DNA of 64,000 nucleotides from Xestospongia muta (lineage: Eukaryota; Porifera; Demospongiae; Haplosclerida; Petrosiidae). The stretch covers positions 404,818 through 468,817 of the forward strand of contig OY848923.1 in assembly GCA_963693285.1 (NCBI GenBank), read 5' to 3'. The notes under the pieces were generated by a model, which was not told the origin of the DNA, searched no databases, and worked only from the letters and a program-made list of their open reading frames with translations. Each line of letters starts with the position of its first letter. Within the stretch, counting starts at the first letter, position 1. The position numbers and the translations under genes were made by a program. This document shows positions 1 to 13,249 of the stretch, one piece after another.

Positions 1-3000
1 CTATTCCATTGGATGACCAAAATGGAGACCTGACATACATAGTCAACATCACTGCTTTAGGTTTGACTGATACAGGTGGTCGTAGGAAGAGACAGACTAA
101 TACTTTTGACCAATGTCTTAATGCTAGTGGAACACAACCTGCTTTTAATATATTTGTACCTGGTAATATGAATAGTGTTACAGTCACTGTACTGAGTAAG
201 TTTCTTTATATTAATGCAACTATTAGTTCATTTATTCAATCCATATATATATATATATATACACACACCTGTCATCATTGTTACAACATCTATTTTCTTT
301 GTGTTCTGTAGCTCCATATGCTCAGTATAGTTTTACTGTCACTGGACTAACTAGTGCTGGTCTAGGACCAACATCTCTATCTGTACCTTTTGCTACTCCT
401 GAGGGAAGTGAGTATATCTGTTTGTCTGTTTATTTGATCGATGTCTGTTTCTCTTAATATTTTCCTATTTTTCTCTAAAGGCATTTATATACATCTATCA
501 CATTTATTATGTATCCATTATATTTTATGTGTCCATTTCCAGTTCCTACTGAGCCACAAACTCTCACTGTTGCTAATATGAGTTCTACATCAATTAAAAT
601 TGATTGGACTCCGCCCATCTGTGACAATGGTATCAGAATGGGCTACACGGTAAACATGATATCATAAAAATATACTATATCTCATTTCCTCATTACAGAT
701 CATATATGAATCTATTCCTTTTACACAATCAAAGTATAATGGAAGCATTGGTAGTCCACCATCACCCATTACTGTACCAGATCCAGATAGCATTTCTTTG
801 ACAATTAATAATTTAACTCCTAATTCTCAATATCAATTTACTGTTTATGCTCGTACTGGAGCTATTGGACTTGATTTTAATTCATCTAATATTACTGGAA
901 TTGGAATTACTAATGAAGATGGTATGTATTATATTATATAGATGGATGGATGAATGGGCCGGCAGATGGATGAATGATTGGGCCGACAGATGGATGAATG
1001 ATTGGGCCATCAGATGGATGAATGAATGGGCCGACAGATGGATGAATGATTGGGCCGGCAGATGGATGAATGATTGGGGAAATGGATGCAAGGGAATAGA
1101 TAAATGATGTCATTTCCAAAAATGTACTCTTTTTTCCACAGCTCCTGAGGAAGTCATTAATCTAGCTTCAATTAATCCGACTGCTCCTAATATTACTATC
1201 ACATGGACTCCTCCTTCAATTAGAAATGGATCATTTAATTATGACTTGAGCTATGAAGCTAGGCAAGACTTCACTTACACTTCTCGCATTCAAACTGCTT
1301 CAGACACAGTAGAATTACCTTTTGGTACAACATCATATGTTATCACTAATGTCCTACCATTTGCAAACTATACTATCACAGTAGTAGCTTTTAATAGACA
1401 ATTTGGAAGAACATTCTCAAGTGATAATGTCATCGATCGAATACGAACACAACCCATTAGTAAGTTATAGTAATATATAATCTAGTTAATAGAAATAACA
1501 ATGACACAATAAAATATATAGTGTTAATAATATAATAGTCTGTTTATAATGAGTAGTTTATAGTTGTATTAGTTGGTCAATTTATTTAGTATTATTATTT
1601 TAATATAATGACCATATTAATAAATTAATGATGTTATATAAAGAATATTACTAGTAATGTTTTAAGCAAAGACATTTCAAAGGACAACAGCTCTGTAATA
1701 ATTTCAAATACTTGAAATATATATAAATATGACTAAGTTTAATTGTATTTTATCTCACAGATTCCACAAATGTTACCAATTTTATTGCAAGAACTCGTAA
1801 CACTTCATCGATCTTCGTATCTTGGGACATCCCCTTGAGACCTAATGGACAAATCACACATTACTCTATTAAATATTCCAACAACGACCAACCTCTAACA
1901 ACATCAAATCTTTACATCGCTATTCAAAATCTCAATGCAGGAATTACTTATAACATCACAGTACAACCAATTACTAGATATGATAACCTTGTTCTGATGG
2001 GCACTATATCTATTGTAATTCCAGTGACTATTAACACTACAGCTCCCAATATAAATATAACTGCTCCATCATCTAGGGGTATCTCCACTTTGACGGTAGC
2101 TTTACCACGTCCAAGTGCATTTGGAACAACACCTTTACTGTAAGTGTTCTCTATTAGTTGTAGCATCCATTCTTTTAATGAATTCATCATAATATATATC
2201 ATATGTCCATTCGTTTGTGATATACGTCCATTCTAAATATCATAGTGTCCATTAATTCATATTATTCATCCATTTATCATTCCTTATTAGGTTCTATGGT
2301 GTCATTGTAGCAAGTCAAGATAGATGTACTCAAAACTCAAACCAAGACTTACAAGCACAATACCCAGATCTTCGATCCTATCCTGGCGTAAATTCATACT
2401 ATGTTACAGCTGCCTGGAGTAATGCTACTAATACAAGTGTTCCTACAAGCTTAACTGTTGGAAATAAAGCATCATATAGTGCAGTCCTTAATGGAGAGAC
2501 ACAAAGTTTCTACAATGCACCACTGAGCCGTGAAACATTTTATTGTATTTTTGTTGTCATTCATCAAAGTACTGGAGTACCTGGGGTTTGTTATTTGTCT
2601 GTTTGTCTGTCTGTCCATCTATCCAGTCATTAATTCATCCATTAATCCATTCATTCATTCCTTTCTATTTGTAGGAAATATTGGTGAGATATGCAAAAAT
2701 AGCTGAAGATGATACCAGTACGAACATACCATAATCCATCTCAAATATTCTAATTATTCATATTTCTAATTTTTCAGGACTTGGATACAATCGTGGAGCT
2801 CTTGGTTTCTTTATGGCACTGATCATTCTTTTAATAATAGTGGCCGTGGTCGCAGTTATTGTCTTTATTGTTTATCGCAGATACAAGTATGTATTGTGAC
2901 ATTATATATCCATTGAAATATTTATTCATCCATTGAAATATTTATTTATCCATTGAAGTATTTATTCATTCATTATGCATCCATTAAAGCTAGGTATTTT

Positions 3001-6000
3001 CTTGTTCATTATAGGTATCGAATTTATAATCTTATTAAGAGAAATGGTTTCAGTAAAGAAATGGACATTATCAATCCTGGTAGTAGTGTTGTGATAGTTA
3101 ATCCACCAGTAACTGGTAAGTAATGCTAACATAATTTGTATACAGTAACTGTGTCTCTAAAATTGACTTATCCTATGTTTTCTCTCTATAGAACCAGTTA
3201 ATGGAAAGTGGGTCGATAGTAAGTGTTAATTGGTTGTATATATGTGGTTAAAATATTGATCTTTTATTAATAGCATCTTTGAAAGATCCAATATACACTG
3301 ACAACTTTCCTGAACATGTTGCTAATATGCACTCCAATGATGACTATCTTTTCTCTGTTGAATATCCTGTGAGAAAGAGAGAGAGACAGAGACAGAGAAA
3401 GAGAGAGAGAGACAGATAGAGAGACAGATAGAGAGAGAGAGGGAGGGAGGACAGAGAAAGACAGAGAGAGAGAGTAACAGAGACAGAGAGAGAGAGGTAA
3501 GATGACTATATTCTCTTCTTCATAGACTGTTGAACCTCAACATCATCCAACAACTGAAGCAACTCATCATCCTGACAATGCTGTCAAAAATAGATATGCT
3601 AACATCACAGCATGTGAGATATCACACACACACACACACACACACACACATTAGATGTTATAACATACCTCATATAGTAGTTGTCATTTTTGATAACTGC
3701 TTGTTTTTTATTAGATGATCATTCTCGTGTGAGACTGAGAGAAATAAAGAATGTTTCTGGATCAGATTATATAAATGCTAACCTTATTGATGTAAGTACA
3801 AATATCTATTTATCTAGCTGTCTATCTTTCTATTGAACGTTCCCTCTCTTTAGGGATATCGAAAACCAAATGCATTTATTGCCTCTCAAGGGCCAGTACC
3901 TCATTCTATCAATGATTTCTGGAGAATGATCTGGGAACAGAATTCAGCTATCATTGTTATGTTGACTAACTTGGAAGAAAAAGGAAGAGTAAGTAGAATT
4001 TGTTAGATCTTTATGTATTTATGTCTCTCTTATTTATCTGATCTATTTCTGCCTCTTAGATCAAATGTCACTTATATTGGCCTCCACCAGAAAAAAGAGT
4101 TGCTGTTTATGGACAAATAAGAGTCCAGTTACAAGAGGAATTATCACTCACTGATCACACTGTTCGTACATTTTCTCTCCAACATGAAGGCTCCTCTGAT
4201 GAGAGAACTGTCAAGCAACTTCATTTTACTGCTTGGCCAGATTTTGGTGTTCCTGAACATCCTACTCCATTACTTCGTTTTGTTCATAAAGTGTCCAATG
4301 CTAATCCAGAAAATGCTGGATCAATGATAATTCATTGCAGGTTAGTACATGTGGTATTATTTGAATGATACATTGATACATCACATTGATATATCGATAC
4401 ATTGATATATTGATACATTGATACATTGATACATCGATACATTGATACATTGATCATTGATACATTGATACATTGATACATCACATTGATACATTGATAT
4501 ATTGATACATTGATACATTGATACATTGATACAACACATTGATACATTGATACATCACATTGATACATTGATATATTGATACATTGATATAATGATACAT
4601 TGATACATTGATACATTGATATAATGATACATTGATACATTGATACATTGATACATTGATACATTGATATAGTGATACATTGATACATTGATATGTTGAT
4701 ACATTGATATAATGATACATTGATACAACACATTGATACATTGATACATCACATTGATACATTGATATATTGATACATTGATATAATGATACATTGATAC
4801 ATTGATACATTGATATAATGATACATTGATACATTGATACATTGATACATTGATACATTGATATATTGATACATTGATACATTGATACATCGATACATTG
4901 ATACATTTGTCATATTGATGGAATTTTTTATCTTTATTAGTGCTGGTGTGGGTCGTACAGGAACTTTTATTACAATTCTCTCTCAAATAAAACGCATTCA
5001 AGATCAACAAACTATTGATATCTTTAACTTTGTTCAATCAATGAGATATAACCGATGTTTTATGGTCCAGACTGAAGTATGATACAATATTAACATACAG
5101 TGAATACTTCATTATCGTATTTTTTAGGCTCAATACATCTTTATACATGATGCTCTATTAGAGTTTTTGGAGTGCGGAGAAACCGAGGTTTCTGCTAGGG
5201 ACCTCAAAGAGCAATATCGGTAAGTATGTAGATTAATGGATGCATGGATAAATGAATGGATAAATGGTTTCATTGATGGATGCATAGGAATAATTAATGG
5301 ATATACAAAAAATAGTACATTCATTATATCCTTTTTCTTACCTCTTTTGTAGACGATTAGGAGATGTTATAGATAAAGAAGGCAAGACACTATTAGAAAA
5401 TGAGTTTGAAAAGATTCAGTCAACCATACATACCGAACCTATTATATTTGCTGGTACACAATCAGTTAACAGACAAAAGAATCGATATGCTAACATCATG
5501 CCTTGTAAGTTATATAATGCCAAATATATCATGTTAAACTATTTCTCATTTTTAGTTGACAAGACTCGAGTAAAACTAACTGTTATTCCAGGTGTAGATG
5601 GTTCAGATTACATTAATGGCAATTTTATAGAGGTGTTGAGTATTATAAATGGGGTTTTAATGTATTATTTGTTTTTCATTAATTATTAGGGATATCTCAA
5701 GGGGAAGGCATTTATTGCTACTCAAGGTCCTCTTCCTGATACGACTGATGATTTTTGGCGTATGGTCTGGGAACATAAATGTGCTTCAATTATTATGTTA
5801 GCAAATGAAAGGGAAGGAAGTAAAGTGAGTGTTGTGTTGTGTACTTCCTCCCTCACTTCCTCCCTCACTTCCTCCTTCTCGCTTCCTTACTCTTTCCCTC
5901 ACTTTTCTCACTTCCTTTCCTCCTCTATCCCCCTCTAGGCTATGTGCCATAAATATTGGCCTGATTCAGGTACTCAAATGTACGGAGCTTTTGAAGTTAC

Positions 6001-6881
6001 CATGCTTCCTGTCAAAGAGTATCCTGACTACACTTTAAGAGAATTCAAGATTGTTGATAGTAGAGTATGTCTACATATATCATCCTTCTGTCCATCTATC
6101 TGTCAAATGTTTCATCCATTTATCTATCCATTCGTCCATTTTAGGATGTCGAAGGGAGCAGTCAACATGTTAAGCAGTTCCAATATACTAGCTGGCCAAG
6201 TCAAGGTGTTCCTAACACAGCCGTGGGTCTATTAGATGTAAGAGAACAAGTTGAAAAGTGGCAGAGGAACTCGGGAGATAAACCAATTATTGTACACTGC
6301 AGGTACATCTAGTACCTTGTATTCAATAATATTAATGTTTTGTTTTTTCATTAGTGGTGGGTGTGGTCGAACAGGTACTTACATTGCTATTTGCTTATTA
6401 ATTGATCGTCTTAAAATGGAGGGTGTGGTTGATGTATTCCAAACTGTAAGAGCACTTCGATTACAAAGACCTGGAATGGTTCGCTCTGTGGTAAGTCATT
6501 TGTCCATTTACTATGTCCTTAGTTGTCCATTACATTTGTCTATCAATCCATTATGTTCAACTATTTATCCATTACTTTATCTATTGATCCATTACATTTA
6601 TCCATTTATTTTATTGACTAAACTATTTGTCCATTAATTACTTAACTAATACAGTGATCCATTTCTTCATTTCTCACTATCATATCAATCCATTTCATAT
6701 CATATATATCCATTCTCTATCGTATTAATCCATTTCATATCCTATCTATCCATTTCATATCATATCCATCCATTCTATATCATATCTATTGTCTTATTTA
6801 CAGGATCAATATGAGTTCTGTTATAAGTCAGTTTTAGAATATCTTGGTTCATTTGATACTTATGCTAACTTCAGTTTATGA
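1..6881 (+). CDS. receptor-type protein tyrosine phosphatase (5' truncated)
   Basis: Type I membrane receptor predicted to dephosphorylate phosphotyrosine at the plasma membrane. The first exons lie outside the window. Visible exons encode about five fibronectin III-like domains (1-409, 541-921, 1141-1460, 1761-2143, 2291-2590), a transmembrane helix near 2800-2880 ending in basic residues, and two cytoplasmic phosphatase domains (about 3274-5220 and 5340-6881). Domain D1 has an intact WPDFGVP loop, the [10 protein letters not shown] signature and a downstream Q-loop (QTEAQY). In D2 the loop reads WPSQGVP, losing the general-acid Asp, while [10 protein letters not shown] keeps Cys and Arg, so D2 is probably weak or regulatory, as in many tandem receptor phosphatases. 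An RRKR furin-like motif lies at about 79-99 in the first visible FN3 region. Exon ends were set from GT/AG sites that keep homology. The last exon ends ...NFSL-stop. The architecture fits LAR-like or other FN3 receptor PTPs; I cannot name the orthologue. Confidence 0.93.
925..1090. repeat. 24-bp intronic minisatellite
   Basis: About six copies of a 24-bp unit (atggatgaatgattgggccg plus acag) fill an intron between FN3 exons of the receptor phosphatase. Open frames on both strands here are products of the repeat. Confidence 0.9.
3370..3500. repeat. GA/CAGA-rich microsatellite in intron
   Basis: An imperfect GAGA/GACAGA tract follows the donor after 3369 and fills the intron just before the first phosphatase domain. 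A short (CA)n run at about 3622-3650 sits in the next intron. Confidence 0.85.
4352..4911. repeat. GATACATT 8-bp satellite in intron
   Basis: About 560 bp of an 8-bp unit (gatacatt, with gatatatt and gatataat variants) fills the 600-bp intron 4341-4940. That intron interrupts the D1 catalytic motif between His-Cys and Ser-Ala-Gly. The long minus-strand frames rich in Met-Tyr-Gln-Cys are repeat translations, not genes. Confidence 0.95.
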
Positions 6882-7221
6882 GTTAATACTGACTGATTAT
6901 AGACACAATATATATTAATATATAATAAATAATTTGTTTTATTGTAGTATGTATTTTGTCTTTTTAATTCATTGCAAAAGAAACATTTTAGCATTAATTA
7001 ATTTTATTGTTTTATTAGAAGTTATAATAAATTATGTTACTTTACATTTTAATAGTATTTTAACACAACAATTATTTGAGATTTTTCCCGTTATATTATT
7101 TTGAGTGGAATTTTTTATTGCTTATTAATATTTGCTCAAATTGATGTATTTATTAATAATCATGAATCTTATTAATAATTGATTAGCTTGGGGGTGTGGC
7201 TCAGTGGCTATTCTATAGAAA
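6882..7221. other. intergenic, AT-rich 3' flank and promoter
   Basis: No gene seen. An aataaa-like polyadenylation signal lies about 45 bp after the phosphatase stop. A GGGGTGTGGCT box lies just upstream of the next start codon. Confidence 0.5.
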
Positions 7222-10200
7222 ATGGCTGCACAAGCTGGTCTATTTGCTGAAGCAACTCGAAGAGCAGCTGAAGCTCGTTTCAAAAAGCGAGACCTTGATC
7301 CTGAAGGTCAAGAGATAGACGTAATGATTGGATAAATGTGAGCCCTAAGCCACGCCCCCTTTTATTTCTAGGTTGATGTAAGAGAAGATGAAGAGCAGAA
7401 TGTGAAATTAAATGAAAGCATTGATCTTCTTTTAGCTGCTGGTTATTTTAGAGCTAGAATTAAGGGGTTAACCCCTTTTGACAAGGTACCTACATATGAT
7501 AGACACGTCACATGATCTGAATACCAAATCATGTGACTAATCATGTGATTGTTTCAGATTGTAGGTGGAATGACTTGGTGCATTCAAACATGTAATTTTG
7601 ATGTCGATGTGGATCTACTGTTTCAAGAGAACTCAACTATTGGTCAAAAAATGTAAGCCACACCCCAAACTACACCCAATGTAAAATTCACATTAATTTA
7701 GAGCATTGACGGAAAAGATTGTAGCAGTTTTGCCAAGAATGAAATGTCCACATCGTCTTGAGCCTCACCAGATTCAGGGTCTGGATTTCATCCATATATA
7801 TCCAGTCATACAGGTATAACTGGTTTAGACTAAATTGTTTAATGTGTTCTCTTTGTACAGTGGTTAGTGAAACGAGCTATCGAGACTAAAGATGAGATGG
7901 GAGACTACATTAGATCTTTTTCTGAGTCACAGTTTAGCAAATATCACAGCACTCCAAAAGTAGGGATGAATGAATGGATAAATAGATGAACGAATGGATG
8001 AATGAATGGATAAATGGATGGACAAATTGATAAATGGATGTATGAACAGATGAATGAATGGATAAATGGATGTATGAATGGATGGAAAATGGATAAATGG
8101 ACGAATGAATGGATGGATAAATGGATGAATAGACAGGAAGACAGGTTGTTGGATTAATAAATTTATTAATGATTAATTAATTAATAATAATTAATTAATA
8201 TTGTTTGTTATTAGGACAAAGAATTCATTGACAATAAAGATACATCAATGACTTCCATTGATGAAGTTAAAGTAAATATAAAAACATTTGTTTCTTTATT
8301 ACTCCAGTCTCTTAGTCTATTTATAAACCACAACGTCGATATCGTAAACCTGTAGCTTCAAAATTAGCTGACGAGGAAATGCATGTGCATTCTACCTTAT
8401 TAGAATATGGCAGGTTGGTAAGTAATGGTTTATTTGACATCTCTCTCTCTCTTTCTCAGGCGATATGGTATGGGGAGGTCCATTCCACAACAAAAAGTAC
8501 TTTATTCTGTTCTAGTCTCATTCTCATTCCATTTATTATTTCATAGTCTGATTCTCAAGACAACAAACGAAAGTCTGTATCTGCAGCTTTGGGTGGAGAT
8601 GAAGATGCTGAAGTTGGTGATCGTCAAAGGGAAGAGGAAGAAAAACGTATTAAAGCTCTCATGAAGGGAATGGCTACTGCTGGCGTTGATGATGTGAGTG
8701 TCTGACCATCCATCCATTCATTCATTTATCGTTTTATTCATAGATGCTTAGTAGTGCTGCGGTAGGTTCTATTGTGGGAATACAGTCAGATGAAATACTT
8801 CAAGTTGCTTCAGAATATGAAGTCAAAGTGAGTAAATACTCACCTAAAGTGTTAAATTCATATATGATTATAGCGTGCTGGACTAGAGTCTGCTCAGCCC
8901 TCTGACAAAGTGATGGGTGCTCAGTCACATTTAAGGATGGTCACTGCATTAAATAAACAGATTGCATTGCTAGAGAAAAAATGTCAAGATGTTGGTCACG
9001 CTTACTTTTACAATTTATGTTAAACCACACCTTTTTTAGGTGCAGATTCGACATGATGAGTTGTATTCACAATATACTGAAACTCAGCAACAACTTGAGG
9101 AGGTATTGATACATTGTTGCCATGGCAACAGTAACTATAGTTACTATGTAGGTTGAACGATATAGTCAGAAAATTGCAAGTGAAATGGACAAACTTAATG
9201 CCATGGAAACTGAAGAAAATAGAGAGTGAGTGTCTCATTGTCTGTGTGTCCATTTTTGTCTTCTGTCTGTCCATTTTGTCTTTTATCTGTCCATTTGTAT
9301 CTTCTATTTGTCAATTTGTGTCTTCTATCTGTCCATTCATTAGAGTTCTACAAGAGCTAAGATCTTTAGTTGCTATGAACGAAAACCTCAAGAAACAGGA
9401 AACACAATTTAAAGCTCATTGCAAAGTATAGATGGATAATGGATGGATAAATGGATGAATGCATGAATGAATAATGGATGGATAAATAGATGGATGAATG
9501 AATAATGGATGGATAAATGGATGAATGCATGAATGAATAATGGATGGATAAATAGATGGATGAATGAATAATGGATGAATAAATGGATGAATGCATGAAT
9601 GAATAATGGATGGATAAATAGATGGATGAATAAATAATGGATGGATAAATGGATGGATGAATGGATAATAGATAGAGGATCAATGAGTTCTTATTGATTG
9701 TTTTAGGAAGAGAAAGCTCGTCTTGATGAACTCATTGCACAACTTAAAGTTGGAGGAGAAGACAGTGAGGAATTAGTAAGTGGGTGTGGTTTAAAAGTGC
9801 ACTAATAAGGGGGCGTGTCTTGTTCTAGGAGAGAATACAGGCTATTAAAGGTCATCTCCATGCTGATGAGGAAAAATTACTTAAAATTAAAACATTGTTG
9901 GTAAGTAATGAGTGGGAGAGAAGAAGTAACTACGAAAAGAGAAGATGAATATAATTCTATAACTCTAAATATTAGGCTCGTAAAAATCGCGAAATTGCTC
10001 ACCTTCAACGAAAAATTGATGAAGTTCCATCACGAGCTGAACTAACTCAATATCAGAGACGATTTATTGAACTATATACCCAAGGTATGGTTACCATAGC
10101 AATATAGTTGACAACACATTCTCTTACAGTATCATCCATGTTAACGGAGACTCGTCAGTATTATACTTTATATAACACACTTGAAGATCAAAAAGCCTAC

Positions 10201-10856
10201 ATTGAAAAAGAAGTATATTATATTAAAATAGATAATATGGTTATTGTATTTTATTAGGTTGGTATTCTGAGTTCTATTCATGAGAAATTTGACTTGTAAG
10301 TTATTATGTTTACCTCACTCTCACATCTATCACCATCACTCTCATAATTGTCACCCTCACTCTCTCAACTATCACTCACTTTTATATTATCACCCTCACT
10401 CTCACAACTATCATTCTTACTCTTACATTATTACCAACACTCTAACACCTATCACTCAACAGAGCTATGAGTTCAGACAAAAACAAAGAGCTATTTCTTC
10501 GACAAGTCCAACAAATTCTAGACGGTATTAAAGAAGATCGCAACCAATTAGAACAAAGATGTTTTGATGAGAGAAAAGAAAGAGACAAACTGAACACAAC
10601 ATACCTAGAGCTCATTGACAAACAGAGAACTTACTACAAAACAGTCAAGGAGTTCCAAGAGGTTCGTTCTTAAAACTTTATTCATACATAAATTAATCCA
10701 TCCTGTATTAATTCATTTATTCATATATTCAGTAAAACTCTTAGAGTTAACTGACATTGTACATTGTTAACTTAATCTTATATTGGACTAACATTTTTAT
10801 AGGAGTGTCGCAAGAATGAGTTGTTACTTTCTAAGCTAAAGGCAAAGAATCGTTGA
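7222..10856 (+). CDS. CCDC93: CCDC93, subunit of the CCC endosomal recycling complex
   Basis: Orthologue of coiled-coil domain-containing protein 93, which with CCDC22 and COMMD proteins forms the CCC complex that works with retriever and WASH to return cargo from endosomes to the cell surface. The start MAAQAGLF is the first ATG after the upstream gap. The N-terminal part (exons 7222-8000) is the compact calponin-homology-like domain, containing [18 protein letters not shown] and the conserved [15 protein letters not shown] stretch. The rest is charged, heptad-rich coiled coil to the C-terminal [15 protein letters not shown]. The gene is split into many small exons by introns often under 60 bp. 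Longer introns at 7970-8210 and 9429-9700 hold ATGG-type minisatellites. Identification rests on family-specific motifs and length. Confidence 0.93.
7970..8137. repeat. ATGGATGAATG-type minisatellite
   Basis: Irregular tandem gatgaatggataaatg units inside a CCDC93 intron. Confidence 0.85.
9116..9144. promoter_or_regulatory. two X-box-like palindromes in a short intron
   Basis: GTTGCCATGGCAAC (9116-9129), a perfect 14-bp palindrome matching the RFX X-box consensus, is followed one base later by the palindrome GTAACTATAGTTAC (9131-9144). Together they make up most of a CCDC93 intron of about 50 nt. Function is not known; see findings for further copies. Confidence 0.5.
9429..9680. repeat. ATGG-rich minisatellite with higher-order units
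   Basis: Tandem gaataatggatggataaata/tggatgaatgcatgaat blocks in a CCDC93 intron, alternating two variants, so an approximately 56-bp higher-order unit is present. Confidence 0.85.
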
Positions 10857-11096
10857 TAGGGTTAATATATTATAATACTTTGTTGAACTTTGGGTGTGTG
10901 TATATTTCTTGAAATTATTGAAAAATTGCTATAAAAATTAACATTGTGTGATCTTTCTAAGCAAACCACTTCGCTAGTTGTAGTAAAGTGATAGTATATC
11001 ATTATTATAGGTACTTATCATAGTGGGTGTGGTTAAGAGATCAAATTAAAGGAAGTTATTTTCTGTTATTACTCTGATATTTCAAACAGAGACAAA

Positions 11097-12047
11097 ATGG
11101 GTGGATTTCTATCTAAAAATATGGGTAAGGTAATGGACGAAAATATGAAGAAAAATCAAGAATTTATGCTAACAACTCAAAAAATGCAGGTATGATTTAC
11201 TAATATATAGGTCCAAATGATGGAGTTGGTCCATTGTAGTAGCTATTATACTATTAAAAATAAAGTCTTTATTGATTGAATTATGACTTATTTAAGTAGT
11301 AGTTCTTGCTAATTCCAGAAATTCCATCATAACCTTTGAACTGATAGAACCACATAGTGTGTGAGGTGTTATCTTGTTCAGTTATTCTTCATATTAGCAC
11401 AAATTCCTCAATATTTTATTAATGCTTTATTCTTTTAGCACTAACCTTTTGTATCTTTATTTGTAAATACTTATAATAAAAGTGTCAAATTTTTTATTTT
11501 GTCAATTATAATGTCACTATTTCTTTATCAGCTGGAGCGACAAATGGAGATGCAACTTCAAATGAGGAACAAAGCAATGGCGCAACAATTAGGTAGGGCC
11601 AGAGAACTTTTCAATTGGTACGCTGGATTCTATGCTTTGGCCGTTCTTGGGTTGACGGCAGGTTTTCTAAGAACAAGACGACCCTGGACTATTATCCCTC
11701 TTGTTCCACTCTCATTTATAGTTGGATATCAAGCTGATTTGGTGTTGGGTAATAAAATGGAACGTATTCTAAGTAAGTATGTTATTAGGGGTACTAATTA
11801 GATGTACTAATTAATGGGGTTTCCTCTTTATCATAAAATATTCAAGAAACATTAAGTCATGAAAAATTATTAATATGAGATGGTGTTTAGAGATGCCCAT
11901 ATAAGGAAGTTCCTTTAATTACTTATTTCTTTGTTCAATTCAGAGGAAGCTGATCATATATTGAGCGAGGAAACAAACTTGTTACGTCTTCCAGGAGAAC
12001 CATTGTCAGTAGCTCTGATTGATAGAGAACGACAAAAAAAGAAGTGA
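11097..12047 (+). CDS. PLGRKT: PLGRKT, plasminogen receptor with C-terminal lysine
   Basis: Orthologue of Plg-R(KT), a small integral plasma-membrane and mitochondrial protein that in mammals binds plasminogen through its C-terminal lysine. Three exons: 11097-11189, 11532-11772, 11944-12047. The start MGGFLSKNMGK matches the family N-terminus. It is followed by the LERQMEMQLQMRNK helix, two hydrophobic segments around WYAGFYALAVLGLTAGF and TIIPLVPLSFIVGY, and a C-terminal tail ending RERQKKK-stop. Length (about 145 aa) matches the vertebrate protein, and the terminal lysine is kept. The gene lies 240 bp after CCDC93 on the same strand and ends tail to tail with the next gene. Confidence 0.93.
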
Positions 12048-12223
12048 CTAAATTGATAAAGATTAGACAGAAGGCATTATGTTGTTGACTTTGAGTTAAC
12101 TTTTGGTAGCATTAAATTTTATAACTATATTATATAGTAGATCACACATAGTAATATAATATATACTGATGTTTTTTCATGTAAGTACGAAATAACTCCT
12201 TTTTTTAACTAAGTTCTTTAAAG

Positions 12224-13241
12224 TTAGTTTTCTTTAATGACTATAGCTCCTGTTTGTTCTTCATCGCTGGTTGTACTTGTTTGAATATCTTCATTGTATA
12301 GGGTGTGGTCAGAACTGATAGGTGATGATAAGGGAGCTTCAGAATTTGAACAAGCTGATGTGATAGATGTTGTAGTGTTGTTAATAGTACTGTCCCAAAG
12401 GGTAGTCCTGAGAGAAAGAGAGAGGGCAATGACAGCATTTAAATATCATATAAAAAATATTTACCTATTAGAAACAGTTGTGAGATCTTCAGTATCATCA
12501 GGAGTATTACATGGAGCACGATAGCCGTAAGGTAAGGTATTGGTACGACGCAGAGTTGGAGTACTAAAGCTAGTCAGTGCATCAGCACTACTACCAACTG
12601 CACTATAATGAGCTGCAAGACCTTGGAAATGAGGTCTAGGGGAATGAATCTTTACGTGATATGGTCGTAGAGTTTGTAACGACATCATTGATTGAGGGAC
12701 TATGTAGTTTAGATCCCCTCTCATAGTGTACAGTGTTGAAGCCCCAATAGAATGTCTATTAGGATGGTGAGCAAGTTGATACATTGCAGTAGATTCTTGG
12801 TTTGTAGGGAGTTGTGTGGAAGCATCTATAGGAACAAAGTCTTTGGGGACTACAACACAAGTAGGTACAGTTTCAGGATGATTATTGTTGCAGCTTTCTT
12901 CAGGCTAGAAACAGGTGAGAAATTTGTAATATGAAATGATTATAACTACTTACTTGTGCCACATCCTCCTCGTTTTGTCTAGCTCTCAAATCTCCAGCAA
13001 CGACCCCGATTCTTCTCACTGTTAGTTTCAGTCTTCTGCTCCATCTGTTCTGTTTAACTCTTCTGTATACAACGCAGACAAATATTATTGTAGCGAGAAC
13101 TATTATCAGCAATATAAATAAAGGGAGCACGGAGACAGGACTTGCAAAATTGCCATTACCAGATGTAGTAGTAGAGGTCGTGCCGTTCTCAGCCATCGGT
13201 GTGGTGCCCTTCTCGTTTTCGAAGTGAGAATGTAGTAACAT
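12224..13241 (-). CDS. unknown single-pass membrane protein
   Basis: I do not recognise this protein. It reads on the minus strand from ATG 13241, MLLHSHFENEK, with a second Met 15 residues later. There is no clear signal peptide: a short Thr/Ser/Gly-rich N-terminus leads into one transmembrane helix (SVLPLFILLIIVLATIIFVC) followed by a basic stop-transfer segment, VYRRVKQNRWSRR. That suggests an N-out, C-in topology. The tail of about 200 residues is polar, with several Tyr motifs (DLNYIVP, PYHVKI, PYGYRAP) that could bind adaptors. Three exons: first exon to about 12955, middle exon about 12904-12463, last exon from about 12408. The last splice (AAT AG|G ACT) gives a C-terminus ending AIVIKEN-stop. 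Supported by continuous open reading across consistent splice sites only. Confidence 0.6.
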
Positions 13242-13249
13242 GTGGTTAA

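Noticed and set aside
4332..5037. Long minus-strand reading frames rich in Met-Tyr-Gln-Cys-Ile-Asn-Val-Ser
   Set aside because: They are translations of the GATACATT satellite within an intron, open in several frames at once.
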